Below, one piece after another: positions 44,150-55,493 of a stretch of 64,000 nt of DNA. Source of the stretch: Bacillus sp. HSf4 (GTDB taxonomy: Bacteria; Bacillota; Bacilli; Bacillales; Bacillaceae). The stretch spans positions 4,259,501-4,323,500 of the forward strand of contig NZ_CP120679.1 of NCBI RefSeq assembly GCF_029537375.1. The letters are read 5' to 3'. Made by a program: the position numbers and the translations under genes. Under the pieces are notes generated by a model. It saw only the letters and a program-made list of their open reading frames with translations, did no database searches and was not told the DNA's origin. Every line of letters starts with the position of its first letter. The stretch's first letter is position 1.

Positions 44150-45835
44150 TTAATATTTAAAACGATTGATCACCGTTTGCAGCTCTTCAGCCAATTGCGA
44201 CAATGATTCTGCCGCATATGAGATTTCCTCCATGGAAGCAAGCTGTTCCTGCGTTGAAGCAGCAACGGTGTTTGTGCCGTCTGACGTTTCTTTTGTACCA
44301 GCCGCCAATGTCTGAACCGTATTCTGGATCACTTCGACACCTGATGTCAGCTGTTGCGTGGACGCTGCCACTTCTTGTATTTGCGAAGCAACCTGTTCCA
44401 CCAGATTGAGAATTTCATTGAAATTCCCGGTTGTTTCCCTTGAAAGAGCAATACCCGAGCTGACGTTCTCTTGTACAACTTTAATATTATTGACCGTTTC
44501 CACCGATTCATTTTGGATGGTTGATACCAATGCTTGTATGTGAGTGGCCGATTGATTTGTTTCATCCGCCAATTTTCTTACTTCTTCCGCCACAACGGCA
44601 AACCCTTTTCCTTGTTCTCCGGCTCTGGCCGCCTCGATCGCCGCATTCAGCGCCAGCAAGTTCGTCTGCTCGGAAATATCTGTGATCAAAGAAGAAATAT
44701 CTCTGATCTCGGCAGTGCTTGCCACCAATGCCTTAAGGCCGTTTCCGGCCGAATTGACGGATTTGTCAATGAAATTCATTTGATCCAGCATTTTATGGAC
44801 GGATTCAGAACCGATTTCTGCTTTGTCTTTCATCGAAGAAGAAAGGTCCGCGATGCTGCCTGTATTTGCAGCGACAGAGGAAAGGCGCTCCAACAATTCA
44901 TTAATCGATTCCGAGCTTTTTTCGGTCATGGCGCTTTGCTGCGTATTACTGTCGGCGATCGTCTGCATCGCTTCGGAAATATGTTCGGAGGTTGACTTTG
45001 ATTCTTCCGCGCTCGCAGACAATTCTTCCGATGAGGCTGCGACCTGTTCAGACGAGCTGCTGATCTGCTTGACAATTTGTGTTAATGAGTCGACAAAAGC
45101 ATTGAACGAATGGGCCAGCTGACCGAATTCATCTTTATTTTTGACAATGACTTTTTTCGTCAAGTCCGCTTCTCCATGCGCAATGTCCTCCAGCTGCTTG
45201 TTAAGGCTTCTGAGCGGCACCATAATCGACTTCAAGAGCAATAGGCTCAGGATCACGCCTAAAATGGCTGATACACCTGTAATCGTGATGAAGAACCACT
45301 CGCTCATTTTCCCATTATCGCGAATTTCAGCTTTTAAGTCTTTGACATCCTCGTCAAGGCTGTCCACCAGTTTATTGACAGACGGATCCAATACTTCTTT
45401 TCGCAGCGATCTTTCTTCACCGAAGTGGATGGATTCTGCTTTCTTCGGACTTGAATCATAAGTTTGCAGTACTTGTTGATTTAAAGCCCAATAATCCGTA
45501 AAGTTTTGTTTAATTTCTTCCACATTCGCTTCATATTTTTCATCATGAATCAGGCCTTTGACCCTGTCGAGACTTTTTAAGACATCATCGGCCTTCTCCT
45601 TCATTCCATCGCCATATTCCTTATCACCGGTAATGATAAAACCTCTTTCATCATTTGATAATCCAGTCAACCGATATTGGATGTGCTTGACCTCTTTTTG
45701 GAACTCCATTTTGTCCTTCAGCACTTCATTCTTGCCGACCGTCGAAGAGATCACCAAAACGGAGGAAACGCCAATTCCAATGATTGAAATGACTAAAATC
45801 GAGATGATCCCCAGCAATTTCGTTTTCACTTTCAT
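44150..45835 (-). CDS. Methyl-accepting chemotaxis protein
   Basis: A 561-aa transducer. Transmembrane helix 1 (about 7-29) and helix 2 (about 185-205) enclose an extracellular helical ligand domain of about 155 residues (CHASE3-like, with [13 protein letters not shown]). A HAMP domain (~205-260) and a long coiled coil follow. The signalling tip is the highly conserved [22 protein letters not shown]. It couples to CheW/CheA. The ligand is unknown; YvaQ of B. subtilis is a possible relative. A sigma-D-like promoter stands 60-90 bases upstream. Confidence 0.9.
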   Translation of the reverse strand: MKVKTKLLGIISILVISIIGIGVSSVLVISSTVGKNEVLKDKMEFQKEVKHIQYRLTGLSNDERGFIITGDKEYGDGMKEKADDVLKSLDRVKGLIHDEKYEANVEEIKQNFTDYWALNQQVLQTYDSSPKKAESIHFGEERSLRKEVLDPSVNKLVDSLDEDVKDLKAEIRDNGKMSEWFFITITGVSAILGVILSLLLLKSIMVPLRSLNKQLEDIAHGEADLTKKVIVKNKDEFGQLAHSFNAFVDSLTQIVKQISSSSEQVAASSEELSASAEESKSTSEHISEAMQTIADSNTQQSAMTEKSSESINELLERLSSVAANTGSIADLSSSMKDKAEIGSESVHKMLDQMNFIDKSVNSAGNGLKALVASTAEIRDISSLITDISEQTNLLALNAAIEAARAGEQGKGFAVVAEEVRKLADETNQSATHIQALVSTIQNESVETVNNIKVVQENVSSGIALSRETTGNFNEILNLVEQVASQIQEVAASTQQLTSGVEVIQNTVQTLAAGTKETSDGTNTVAASTQEQLASMEEISYAAESLSQLAEELQTVINRFKY

Positions 45836-45896
45836 CGTATTTATCCTTCCTTATCTATGTCATAAAAAAATGTCCTGAAACAAACTTACGTCCCTA

Positions 45897-45922
45897 TTAT
45901 CGACATTATTCGTCAAATTTTG
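45897..45922 (-). promoter_or_regulatory. Sigma-D-like promoter of the chemoreceptor gene
   Basis: On the minus strand GTCGATAA (45897-45904) matches GCCGATAA at seven of eight positions, with CAAA (45919-45922) 14 bases before it where TAAA is expected. Motility genes of Bacillus use such promoters. The imperfect -35 keeps this tentative. Confidence 0.4.
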
Positions 45923-45964
45923 AGGTCATTTGTGAACAGACTGATCGCGGTTTTTTTAGGACAA

Positions 45965-45995
45965 AAAAGGTTCTGCCGGGTGAGCAGAACCTTTT
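45965..45995 (-). terminator. Terminator of the alanine/glycine symporter gene
   Basis: On the minus strand AAAAGGTTCTGC (45984-45995) pairs with GCAGAACCTTTT (45965-45976) and T's continue to 45963. It lies just beyond the stop at 45999. Confidence 0.85.
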
Positions 45996-45998
45996 GAA

Positions 45999-47414
45999 TC
46001 AATGAATTTGTCTTTCTATGGAATGGACATTTTGATAGAAATGATGAAAATAATCATTTGTTTCCGCTACAATCACTTTCCATAATAGAAGAATGGCGAT
46101 TAAATTCGGAATCATCATCAGCGCGTTGGCCATATCGGCAAATGCCCATACTGTGACAAGGTTGGCGACCGTTCCTATTCCGCAGGCGAGTATATAAACG
46201 AGGCGGTATCCTGCGATTCCCTTAGGACCGGCCAGGTACTCGAAGCACTTTTCACCATATACATACCAGCCGACAATCGTCGAAAAACCAAAGAAGATAA
46301 CGGAAAGCGAGACGATATACTCTCCGGCTGCTCCCAGAACAGAGCCGAACGCTGCGCTTGTCAATGCCCCGCCCTCCAGGGTGCCGTCATGGGGAACGCC
46401 GGAAATCAATCCGCCGGAAGGGTCCCAGAAACCGGTAATGAGCAGGGTTAAACCGGTCATCGTACACACCACGATCGTGACAATAAACGTACCGGTCATG
46501 GCGACAAGCGCTTGTTTCACCGGGTGATCGGCTCTGGCATTGCCTGCGATCAATGCTGCTGTACCAAGACCCGCCTCATTTGAAAAAATACCGCGGGACA
46601 CACCGTTGCGAATCGCTTCAGATACGGCAATTCCAAGAAAACCGCCGGTCGCCGCTACAGGGTGGAACGCATAATCAAAAATCAGTTCAAAAGCCGGCAC
46701 GATCCTATCGTAGTTCAAAATCAGGATCAAGATCGCCCCGCCCATATACAAGAATGCCATGATCGGCACAAAGAAGCTGGCAACGGTGCTGATCCGCTGA
46801 ATGCCGCCGAAAATAATCACGCTGACAAGAATGACTAAAATCAACCCTGTCACCCAGTTGGCCATGCCAAAGCTGTTTTGTGTCACATCGGCGATTGTGT
46901 TGGATTGCACACTGTTTCCTATTCCTAAAGCGGCAAAGGCGCCAAACAGGGCAAAAGCGACCGCCAGCCCTTTAAACTTGCGGCCGAGCCCGCGTTCAAT
47001 ATAATACATCGGCCCGCTTGAATATTCGCCCTTATCATTTTTGACGCGGTACTTGACGGCGAGCAACGCTTCCCCATACTTCGTCGCCATCCCTAACAAA
47101 CCGACAATCCACATCCAAAAGATTGAACCCGGGCCGCCTAGTGTCAAAGCAGTTGCCACACCGGCGATATTGCCGTTTCCAATTGTGGCAGCGAGCGCTG
47201 TCATAAGCGCTTTAAAATGACTGACATCGCCTTCAGCAGCCGCATCCTTGGCGTCTTCTTTTCCAAACCCTATCTTAAACGCATAGATCAGGCGGCGAAA
47301 TTGCAGTCCTTTTAAAACAATCGTTAAAAATAAGCCTGTCCCAAATAATAAAATTAAACTGGGCGGCCCCCATAATACATGATTAATCTTTCCTAGTATC
47401 TCTAACATATCCAA
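45999..47414 (-). CDS. Alanine/glycine:cation symporter (AgcS family)
   Basis: A sodium- or proton-coupled amino-acid carrier of about 471 aa with around 11 transmembrane helices. Family motifs are TIGNGNIAGVATALTLGGPGSIFWMW (split: TIGNGNIAGV, then GGPGSIFWMW), GMATKYGEALLAVKYR, GPMYYIERGLG and IFSNEAGLGTAALIAG. B. subtilis YrbD and YflA are similar. It is divergent from ald, so alanine is the likely cargo: uptake next to its deamination. TTG at 47414 follows AGGAG by eight bases; ATG at 47408 is also in frame. Confidence 0.85.
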   Translation of the reverse strand: MDMLEILGKINHVLWGPPSLILLFGTGLFLTIVLKGLQFRRLIYAFKIGFGKEDAKDAAAEGDVSHFKALMTALAATIGNGNIAGVATALTLGGPGSIFWMWIVGLLGMATKYGEALLAVKYRVKNDKGEYSSGPMYYIERGLGRKFKGLAVAFALFGAFAALGIGNSVQSNTIADVTQNSFGMANWVTGLILVILVSVIIFGGIQRISTVASFFVPIMAFLYMGGAILILILNYDRIVPAFELIFDYAFHPVAATGGFLGIAVSEAIRNGVSRGIFSNEAGLGTAALIAGNARADHPVKQALVAMTGTFIVTIVVCTMTGLTLLITGFWDPSGGLISGVPHDGTLEGGALTSAAFGSVLGAAGEYIVSLSVIFFGFSTIVGWYVYGEKCFEYLAGPKGIAGYRLVYILACGIGTVANLVTVWAFADMANALMMIPNLIAILLLWKVIVAETNDYFHHFYQNVHSIERQIH

Positions 47415-47432
47415 ACGACTCACTCCTGACAA

Positions 47433-47447
47433 AGATAGCGCTTTCAT
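47433..47447 (-). promoter_or_regulatory. cre site in the symporter leader
   Basis: The minus strand reads ATGAAAGCGCTATCT, a full match to WTGNAANCGNWNNCW. It lies about 20 bases before the symporter start codon, in the leader, where CcpA would act as a roadblock. Confidence 0.65.
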
Positions 47448-47505
47448 ATCGCATGAGATATTCTATCATAATGAAAAATCGTTATGTTTGTGAAACAACA
47501 CAAAA

Positions 47506-47519
47506 TGTAAGCGATTACA
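47506..47519. promoter_or_regulatory. cre site between the symporter and ald
   Basis: TGTAAGCGATTACA fits the palindromic CcpA consensus TGWAANCGNTNWCA at every position, and the flanks extend the symmetry (AAATGTAA-GCGA-TTACATTT). A further cre-like element (47615-47629, one mismatch, ATGAAAGCGCTTTTT on the minus strand) lies nearer ald. Confidence 0.7.
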
Positions 47520-47709
47520 TTTGTTTTTTTAACAAAACGATTTTTTCTAGTAAAATATTTTTAAAAAAAATGGACACAGATCTGTCATTGTTCACGAATT
47601 TGTTAAATTTCACAAAAAAGCGCTTTCATTTTTAATTTTCCGCACGATGTTCTTCCCGATGCAGAGAATTATACTAGCGGTAGAATCATATTTTAGGGAG
47701 GAAGACATC

Positions 47710-48840
47710 ATGATCATTGGGATTCCAAAGGAAATTAAAAATAATGAAAACCGTGTAGCCATTACCCCTGCCGGCGTTGTCGCCCTGGCCGAAAACGGTC
47801 ATCAGATCTTAATAGAACAAGGCGCCGGAATTGGGAGCGGATTTGAGGATGCCGACTATTCAGCTGCCGGAGCAGCGATCATCCCCGAAGCCAAAGATGT
47901 ATGGGCGAAAGCGGAAATGATCATGAAGGTGAAAGAACCGATCAGCTCTGAGTACGGCTACTTCCGCAAAGGATTAATCCTATTCACATACCTTCATCTT
48001 GCTGCCGAACCGCAGCTTGCCAAAGCGCTCGTCGAAAGCGGTGTCACGGCCATCGCATATGAAACGGTCCAAGTTAATGGAACGCTTCCGCTCCTGACGC
48101 CGATGAGTGAAGTGGCGGGACGGATGGCGTCACAAATCGGAGCCCAATTTCTTGAGAAATCAAAAGGCGGCAAAGGCATTCTCTTATCCGGTGTACCGGG
48201 TGTCAAACGCGGCAAAGTCACGATCATCGGCGGCGGTGCGGTGGGAACAAACGCTGCTAAAATCGCCGTCGGCCTCGGCGCTGACGTCACACTGATCGAC
48301 CTGAGCGCAGAGCGGCTGCGCCAGCTCGACGACATGTTCGGCAAGGACATCCAAACGCTGATGTCCAATCCGCTCAATATCGCAGAAGCGGTCAAAGAGT
48401 CAGATCTTGTGATCGGCGCGGTATTAATTCCGGGAGCAAAAGCGCCAAAGCTTGTCACAGAAGAAATGATCAAGTCCATGTCGCCGGGCTCAGTTGTCGT
48501 GGATGTTGCAATTGACCAGGGCGGAATCATTGAGACGGTCGACAAAATCACGACACATGACAACCCGACCTATACAACACACGGTGTCGTCCATTATGCC
48601 GTTGCAAATATGCCCGGCGCCGTTCCGCGCACATCAACGATCGGCTTAACAAACGTCACCATTCCTTACGCCATGCAGATCGCCGGCAAAGGTGTTGAAA
48701 AAGCGATTGCCGAGAATGAGGCGCTGGCTCGCGGTGTCAACGTGGCGAACGGAAGCATCACATATGAAGCGGTCGCCCGCGATCTTGGATACGAATACAC
48801 CTCTGTAGAGGATGCGCTTCGGCAAACAGCGGCTGTGTAA
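47710..48840 (+). CDS. ald: Ald, NAD-dependent alanine dehydrogenase
   Basis: Ald interconverts L-alanine and pyruvate plus ammonia with NAD; it lets the cell use alanine as carbon and nitrogen source and matters for sporulation in B. subtilis. The 376-aa protein begins [20 protein letters not shown]. It has the substrate-binding YLHLAAEP, the Rossmann motif [20 protein letters not shown] followed by an acidic residue (LIDLS), and [14 protein letters not shown] at 47710 follows GGGAGGAAG. The frame starting at 47647 has no binding site. The 260-base gap before it carries the cre sites. Confidence 0.94.
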   Translation: MIIGIPKEIKNNENRVAITPAGVVALAENGHQILIEQGAGIGSGFEDADYSAAGAAIIPEAKDVWAKAEMIMKVKEPISSEYGYFRKGLILFTYLHLAAEPQLAKALVESGVTAIAYETVQVNGTLPLLTPMSEVAGRMASQIGAQFLEKSKGGKGILLSGVPGVKRGKVTIIGGGAVGTNAAKIAVGLGADVTLIDLSAERLRQLDDMFGKDIQTLMSNPLNIAEAVKESDLVIGAVLIPGAKAPKLVTEEMIKSMSPGSVVVDVAIDQGGIIETVDKITTHDNPTYTTHGVVHYAVANMPGAVPRTSTIGLTNVTIPYAMQIAGKGVEKAIAENEALARGVNVANGSITYEAVARDLGYEYTSVEDALRQTAAV

Positions 48841-48846
48841 ACCCAT

Positions 48847-48879
48847 CCCTCCCCATCGATTTGATGGAGAGGGTTTTTT
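48847..48879 (+). terminator. Terminator after ald
   Basis: CCCTCCCCATC (48847-48857) pairs with GATGGAGAGGG (48863-48873) with one mismatch, and six T's follow. Confidence 0.82.
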
Positions 48880-48887
48880 CGGTTTAA

Positions 48888-48903
48888 GTGACAACATTGT
48901 CAC
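48888..48903. promoter_or_regulatory. Perfect palindrome before the esterase gene
   Basis: GTGACAACATTGTCAC has 7-bp arms around CA. It lies about 90 bases before the esterase start and overlaps a possible -35 (TTGTCA). Candidate operator; no regulator identified. Confidence 0.45.
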
Positions 48904-48989
48904 CGGGATGTAAGGAAAATCGATAGTACAAAAGCAGCCGTATGGGATAAGGTGGCACTATAAAAATTTCTCCGAGGGAGGATATGACT

Positions 48990-50476
48990 TTGAGACTGTT
49001 TGAAGTGCTGCTGCTTTTGTCGAACACAGGTGTATTGTTGTCCGGTTTTTTTAGAAAGAAACAGCGCAGGATTGCGATTATCATTGGAAGCGGAATTGCC
49101 CTGCTTTTCCTGGTCATACACTGGGCGACCGAAGGGTTGCGGGTGCAGCTGCTTTTCCCATATGCCCTGACGGTTCTGTTCTTTGTCGGTTCCATTTATG
49201 GATGTTTTAAAAAAATGCTTTTCGAAATATCCCCCGTCACATTTACGTGCTGTGTACTGTCATGCTTATGCTGACCGCGGGCTTCTTGTATGCTTTTCCC
49301 GTTTTTCAACTTCCGAAGCCGACGGGTGAATATCAGGTAGGAACACAGACTTTTCACTTTGTCGATTCTGACAGAGATGAGATTTTTGATGAAGTGAAAG
49401 AAGGCAAACGGGAGTTGATGGTACAAGTGTGGTACCCGGCAAAACATGCCGATGGAAGACCCGCTCCGTTTATGGAAGGCTCCGTGCTGAAGGAGGAACC
49501 GCTCTCGAAAACGCTCAGCCTTCCATCCATCGTGACCAACTATTTGACATACATTCAGAGCCATTCCTATGAAGGGGCCGAGATTGCCGATAACAGCCGT
49601 TCTTATCCGCTCATCATCTTAAACCACGGCTACAAGTCATCGCGGTTTTTTCATACTTCACAAGCTGAAAACCTTGCCAGCCATGGCTATATCGTCGCCT
49701 CCATCGACCATACATACAGCGCTTTTGCCACCGCATTTCCCGATGGAAGGATGGCCCCGATGAAAACAGATGAATATTTGATCGCTGAAAAAAACTACCG
49801 CGACAAGGTAGGGAAGGTTTGGACAGACGATATAAAATTCGTTCTCGACCAGTTCGAACGAATCAATGCCGGGAACCTTCCCACCCGCTTGAAAGGGAGT
49901 GTCGATATGAACCATATCGGCGTCTTTGGCCACTCCTTCGGCGGAGCCGCTTCATACGACGCCTCTTATGACAGCAGAGTCACAGCGGGCATTGACCTTG
50001 ACGGCGGCCTGTACCGCTACCATAACCGTCCGGGTTCAACCAAACCTTTTCTGTTTATGTTCTCTGAAAGCACATTCAACCGCTTTAATAAAGTCAGACA
50101 GAAATACGTCTATACTGATAAAGAATTAAAAACAATGGGGGCAACAAGAGAAGAAATCGCTAAGGAGACAAAAGACGCCGAAGCTGAGATCGCCCATTTT
50201 CAAAACGCCGGCAAGTACGGCGGCCACATTCTGTATGTCAAAGGAATGGAACACTACAACTTTGCCGATGTCCAGTTTTTCACCCCCTTTCTCCGACAGA
50301 CCGGAATGACAGGACAAATCGATCCGCTAAGAGCGGCTTCCATCGTCAACGCCTATACCTTAAGCTTTTTTGACAAACATTTAAAAAACAAAAGCGGTCG
50401 GCTGCTTGAAGGGCCGGCTGACGAGTTTCCCGAAGTGAAATTTGCCGATACGCTGTTTGATGGGAGAAAGCAATGA
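48990..50476 (+). pseudogene. PAF-acetylhydrolase-like alpha/beta hydrolase with N-terminal membrane helices, frameshifted as sequenced
   Basis: The first frame (TTG start at 48990, eight bases after GGGAGG) encodes three hydrophobic helices, up to SIYGCFKK. The second frame continues with another helix (VMLMLTAGFLYAFPVF) and an extracellular hydrolase: PLIILNHGY, the nucleophile motif VFGHSFGGAAS, and GMEHYNFAD with the likely catalytic histidine. One extra A in the A7 run (49209-49215) joins the frames as FKKNAFRNIPRHIYVLCTVM, giving about 495 aa. The hydrolase domain resembles bacterial PAF-acetylhydrolase/lipase proteins. Substrate unknown. The break looks like a sequencing deletion. Confidence 0.78.
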
Positions 50477-50512
50477 AAAAGAAGCCCAGATTTTGTGTCT
50501 GGGCATTACTTT
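50476..50512. terminator. Bidirectional terminator between the esterase gene and ganB
   Basis: GCCCAGA (50484-50490) pairs with TCTGGGC (50498-50504). A T-rich tail follows on each side: TTCTTTTT on the minus strand, ATTACTTTTATTTTT on the plus strand. Confidence 0.75.
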
Positions 50513-50524
50513 TATTTTTCCCTG

Positions 50525-52478
<1,954 letters not shown>

Positions 52479-52481
52479 TCA

Positions 52482-52496
52482 AGAAAGCGTTTTCAA
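52482..52496 (-). promoter_or_regulatory. cre site before ganB
   Basis: The minus strand reads TTGAAAACGCTTTCT, matching every fixed position of WTGNAANCGNWNNCW. It lies about 20 bases before the ganB start codon, downstream of the ganA-ganB terminator. Confidence 0.7.
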
Positions 52497-52504
52497 TTAA
52501 TCTT

Positions 52505-52550
52505 TAAAAAAAGCATCCGCTCATGGCTGTCATAAGAGAACGAGCGGATG
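52505..52550 (-). terminator. Terminator between ganA and ganB
   Basis: On the minus strand CATCCGCTC (52542-52550) pairs with GAGCGGATG (52514-52522) over a 19-base loop and is followed by a T run (A's 52506-52512). It would limit read-through from ganSPQA into ganB. Confidence 0.8.
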
Positions 52551-52559
52551 ACCTTGCTG

Positions 52560-54617
52560 CTACATATTCTTTCGGTTGACTGCGATTCTCGTTTCATACT
52601 TGTCCAATGTCACATCACCTGTGATCAATTCACCGGTCAGCATATCCGTGACACTTGATGAAAATGTAACAGGCTGGCGCTTTTCTGTGAAATTCATGAC
52701 GAAGATATAATCATGTTCATCATTCTGCCGGACCTGGACAGACACTCCTTTGCCGTGATTGACCGGAAATGCCGGCTTTAAGGACAGCTCTTCCATCAAG
52801 GATTGGTAAAAATCGCGGTGAAATTGATCGTTTAACCGCGCTCCGATGTAGTGCGTTTTCCCTTCTTGATAGCGGTGGCTTGTAACAGCCGGCGAATTCG
52901 CATAAAAATCATCCTGATAGAAGCCTTCAGCGACTGCCGCGTTTATTTTCAGCACGGTTGCATAGTCTCTCAGTTCATACGACTGGTTCCGGTAAGCTAC
53001 TGCATTTTTGTCGCCTGGATAAAGCGTGTCCGTCTCCATGGGCTCAATGCCAAATATCTCTTTCAGGTCGGGATGCCATCCGCCTAAATAGGTTAAGTCA
53101 TGTTCATTCACAAGCCCGCTGATGTAAGTCATGACTAATGTACCGCCATTTGCCACAAATGCTTTCAAACGGGCGATCGTTTCTTCGCTTGCTAAATAAA
53201 GCATCGGCGCGATTAGAAGTCGGTATGAGGAAAAATCCTGTTCCTTGGTGATGACGTCGACGGGAATATCCCGTTCCCAAAACGGGCGGTAATGCTCATG
53301 CAATGTTTGCATATAGCGCTTCGTTTTCAGCCCAAACCCTTGCGCATCAGCAAGCGCCCAATGGTTTTCCCAGTCAAACAGAATCGCTGTGTCCGCCGGA
53401 CGATTCGTGCCGACGACCTCAGACAGCTGCTCCAGCGTCTGCCCCACCTTCACCACTTCTTGAAAGACGCGGTTCTCTGTACTGTTGTCATGGCCAACAA
53501 CCGCACCGTGAAATTTTTCCGATGAGCCGCGGGATTTCCGCCATTGAAAATAGAGGATGCTGTCAGATCCGTGGGCGATCATCTGCACAGAAGACAGAAG
53601 GTGCATGCCCGGCCGTTTCGCTTTATTAAAATCGTGCCAATTGACAGCGCTTGGCGTCGATTCCATTAAGAGAAACGGCTGCTGTTTCAGGCTGCGGTAC
53701 AAATCATTGATAAAGCCGACTTTCATGGCCAAATCTGCTGTGCTTTCCCAATCATTGTGCCAGGCGGGATATGCGTCCCAGCTGATCACGTCCAGGTGCT
53801 TGGCAAACCTGCTGTAGTCCAGCCCTTGAAACGGAATGAGATCATGCGTGTCCGCCATAAAGTTGGTCGTAATCGGAATATTCGGCGTGATTTCCTTTAA
53901 CGGAACGATTTCATTTTGAAAAAAAGAGATCGTCTGGTCAGTGACGAAGCGGCGCCAGTCCAAATTCAAGCCGTGCACCGCATGTTCCCCGATCGGAGAC
54001 GGCGATTCAATCTGTGACCAATCGTTGAAGGTATGGCTCCAAAAAGGCGTCCACCATGCGTCATTCAAAGATTTAAGATCATGGTTGTACCTCTTTTTCA
54101 GCCAGTCTCTGAAGGCGTGCTGACATTGATCACAATGGCATTCTCCTCCGTATTCGTTGGAAACATGCCACATCAAAAGGGCAGGATGGCTGCCGTACCT
54201 ATCAGCCAGCAAGCGGTTGATCTCTCTCGTTTTTTCACGGTATACGTCTGAAGTGAAGCAATGATTGTGCCTTCCGCCATGCAGCTGTTTGACACGTTCC
54301 GCATTCACGCGCAGCACTTCCGGATACTTTTGCGACAGCCAAGCAGGACGGGCGCCGCTCGGTGTCGCTAATATAATCCGGCCGCCATTCCGGTGAATGC
54401 TCTCAAACATATCATCCAGCCATTCAAACGTATAGACGCCTTCCTCCGGCTCAAGAGCGCTCCATGAAAAAATCCCCACTGAAAATGTATTCGTATGGGC
54501 AAGCTTCATCAGCCTGATGTCATCCGCAAGAATATCCGGACGGTCAAGCCACTGATCCGGATTGTAGTCTCCCCCGTGAAGCATGTATTTTGCTTGTGTC
54601 GTATAAATTTTTGGCAT
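52560..54617 (-). CDS. ganA: GanA, GH42 beta-galactosidase
   Basis: A cytoplasmic 685-aa beta-galactosidase that releases galactose from imported galacto-oligosaccharides. The GH42 barrel has the acid/base glutamate in WHVSNEYGGECHCDQCQHAF, next to the zinc-binding cysteines, and the nucleophile glutamate in FLLMESTPSAVNW. Trimerisation and beta domains follow. No signal peptide. Length agrees with B. subtilis GanA (about 687). The ATG follows AAGGAGAG. It is the fourth gene of ganSPQA. Confidence 0.93.
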   Translation of the reverse strand: MPKIYTTQAKYMLHGGDYNPDQWLDRPDILADDIRLMKLAHTNTFSVGIFSWSALEPEEGVYTFEWLDDMFESIHRNGGRIILATPSGARPAWLSQKYPEVLRVNAERVKQLHGGRHNHCFTSDVYREKTREINRLLADRYGSHPALLMWHVSNEYGGECHCDQCQHAFRDWLKKRYNHDLKSLNDAWWTPFWSHTFNDWSQIESPSPIGEHAVHGLNLDWRRFVTDQTISFFQNEIVPLKEITPNIPITTNFMADTHDLIPFQGLDYSRFAKHLDVISWDAYPAWHNDWESTADLAMKVGFINDLYRSLKQQPFLLMESTPSAVNWHDFNKAKRPGMHLLSSVQMIAHGSDSILYFQWRKSRGSSEKFHGAVVGHDNSTENRVFQEVVKVGQTLEQLSEVVGTNRPADTAILFDWENHWALADAQGFGLKTKRYMQTLHEHYRPFWERDIPVDVITKEQDFSSYRLLIAPMLYLASEETIARLKAFVANGGTLVMTYISGLVNEHDLTYLGGWHPDLKEIFGIEPMETDTLYPGDKNAVAYRNQSYELRDYATVLKINAAVAEGFYQDDFYANSPAVTSHRYQEGKTHYIGARLNDQFHRDFYQSLMEELSLKPAFPVNHGKGVSVQVRQNDEHDYIFVMNFTEKRQPVTFSSSVTDMLTGELITGDVTLDKYETRIAVNRKNM

Positions 54618-54650
54618 GATACTCTCCTTTTTTAGACCATATTCTGCTGA

Positions 54651-55490
54651 CTATCCTTTTGTTCCGCCTGCCGTCAATCCTGACACAAAGTTCTTTTGCA
54701 GCATGATAAAGATGACGGCTACCGGAATGCTGATCAAAATGGCGCCGGCGGCAAACGTCGTATAGCTGGCTCCCATCACTTCATTGACTAAATTGTATAA
54801 ACCGATCGGCAATGTATACGACTCCGGTGTCCGCAATATCGTCGAAGACAAAACGAAATCCCCGAGCGGCCCGGTGAATCCGTTCATGGCAACGACCGCG
54901 ATCATCGGTTTGGATAGCGGCATAATAATCTGCAGAAAAATCCTTGTATTGCTTGCGCCGTCAATCTTAGCGCTCTCATCCAAATCGATGGGAATCGAGT
55001 CCATATACCCTTTCATCAAATACGTGTTCATCGGTATGAGTCCGCCGATGTACAGCAAAATCAGCAGCCAATGGCTGTTCATCATTCCCAGCATCTGCGC
55101 TAAAACAAAGAGCGCAACCAAAGCCGAAAATTGAGAAATCATTTGCAGCAGCATGAACAAAACTAAAGCGTTTTTTCTTCCTTTAAAACGAAATCTTGAA
55201 AAAGCATAAGCTGTAAAAGAAACGCTGATGACCGACCCGACCATCGTAAAGATGCTGATTTTCAGCGAGTTTACATACCATTGCCCGTATTGGAGGCTCT
55301 CTTTGCCGGCGAATAATTCTCTATAGTGATCCAATGTCGGATTTGCCGGAATGATAGAAGTACTGACCAAACTGTTGCCGGGATTAAAGCTGGCTCCCAC
55401 AGTCCAAAGCAGAGGGTAGATGATAACGGCTGTCATAAAAACCAACAGAGAGTAGGTCAGAAGGAGCCGAAAGAGTCTTCTTTTCTTCAT
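54651..55490 (-). CDS. ganQ: GanQ, MalG-type galacto-oligosaccharide ABC permease
   Basis: A 279-aa inner-membrane permease with six transmembrane helices and the EAA loop for contact with the ATPase (DLDESAKIDGASNTRIFLQIIMPLSKP, containing the E-S-A-x-x-D-G-A core). It pairs with GanP. No ATPase gene is present here; in B. subtilis the shared MsmX ATPase serves this transporter. The start lies four bases after the ganP stop with its own AGGGGG site. Confidence 0.92.
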   Translation of the reverse strand: MKKRRLFRLLLTYSLLVFMTAVIIYPLLWTVGASFNPGNSLVSTSIIPANPTLDHYRELFAGKESLQYGQWYVNSLKISIFTMVGSVISVSFTAYAFSRFRFKGRKNALVLFMLLQMISQFSALVALFVLAQMLGMMNSHWLLILLYIGGLIPMNTYLMKGYMDSIPIDLDESAKIDGASNTRIFLQIIMPLSKPMIAVVAMNGFTGPLGDFVLSSTILRTPESYTLPIGLYNLVNEVMGASYTTFAAGAILISIPVAVIFIMLQKNFVSGLTAGGTKG

Positions 55491-55493
55491 ATG

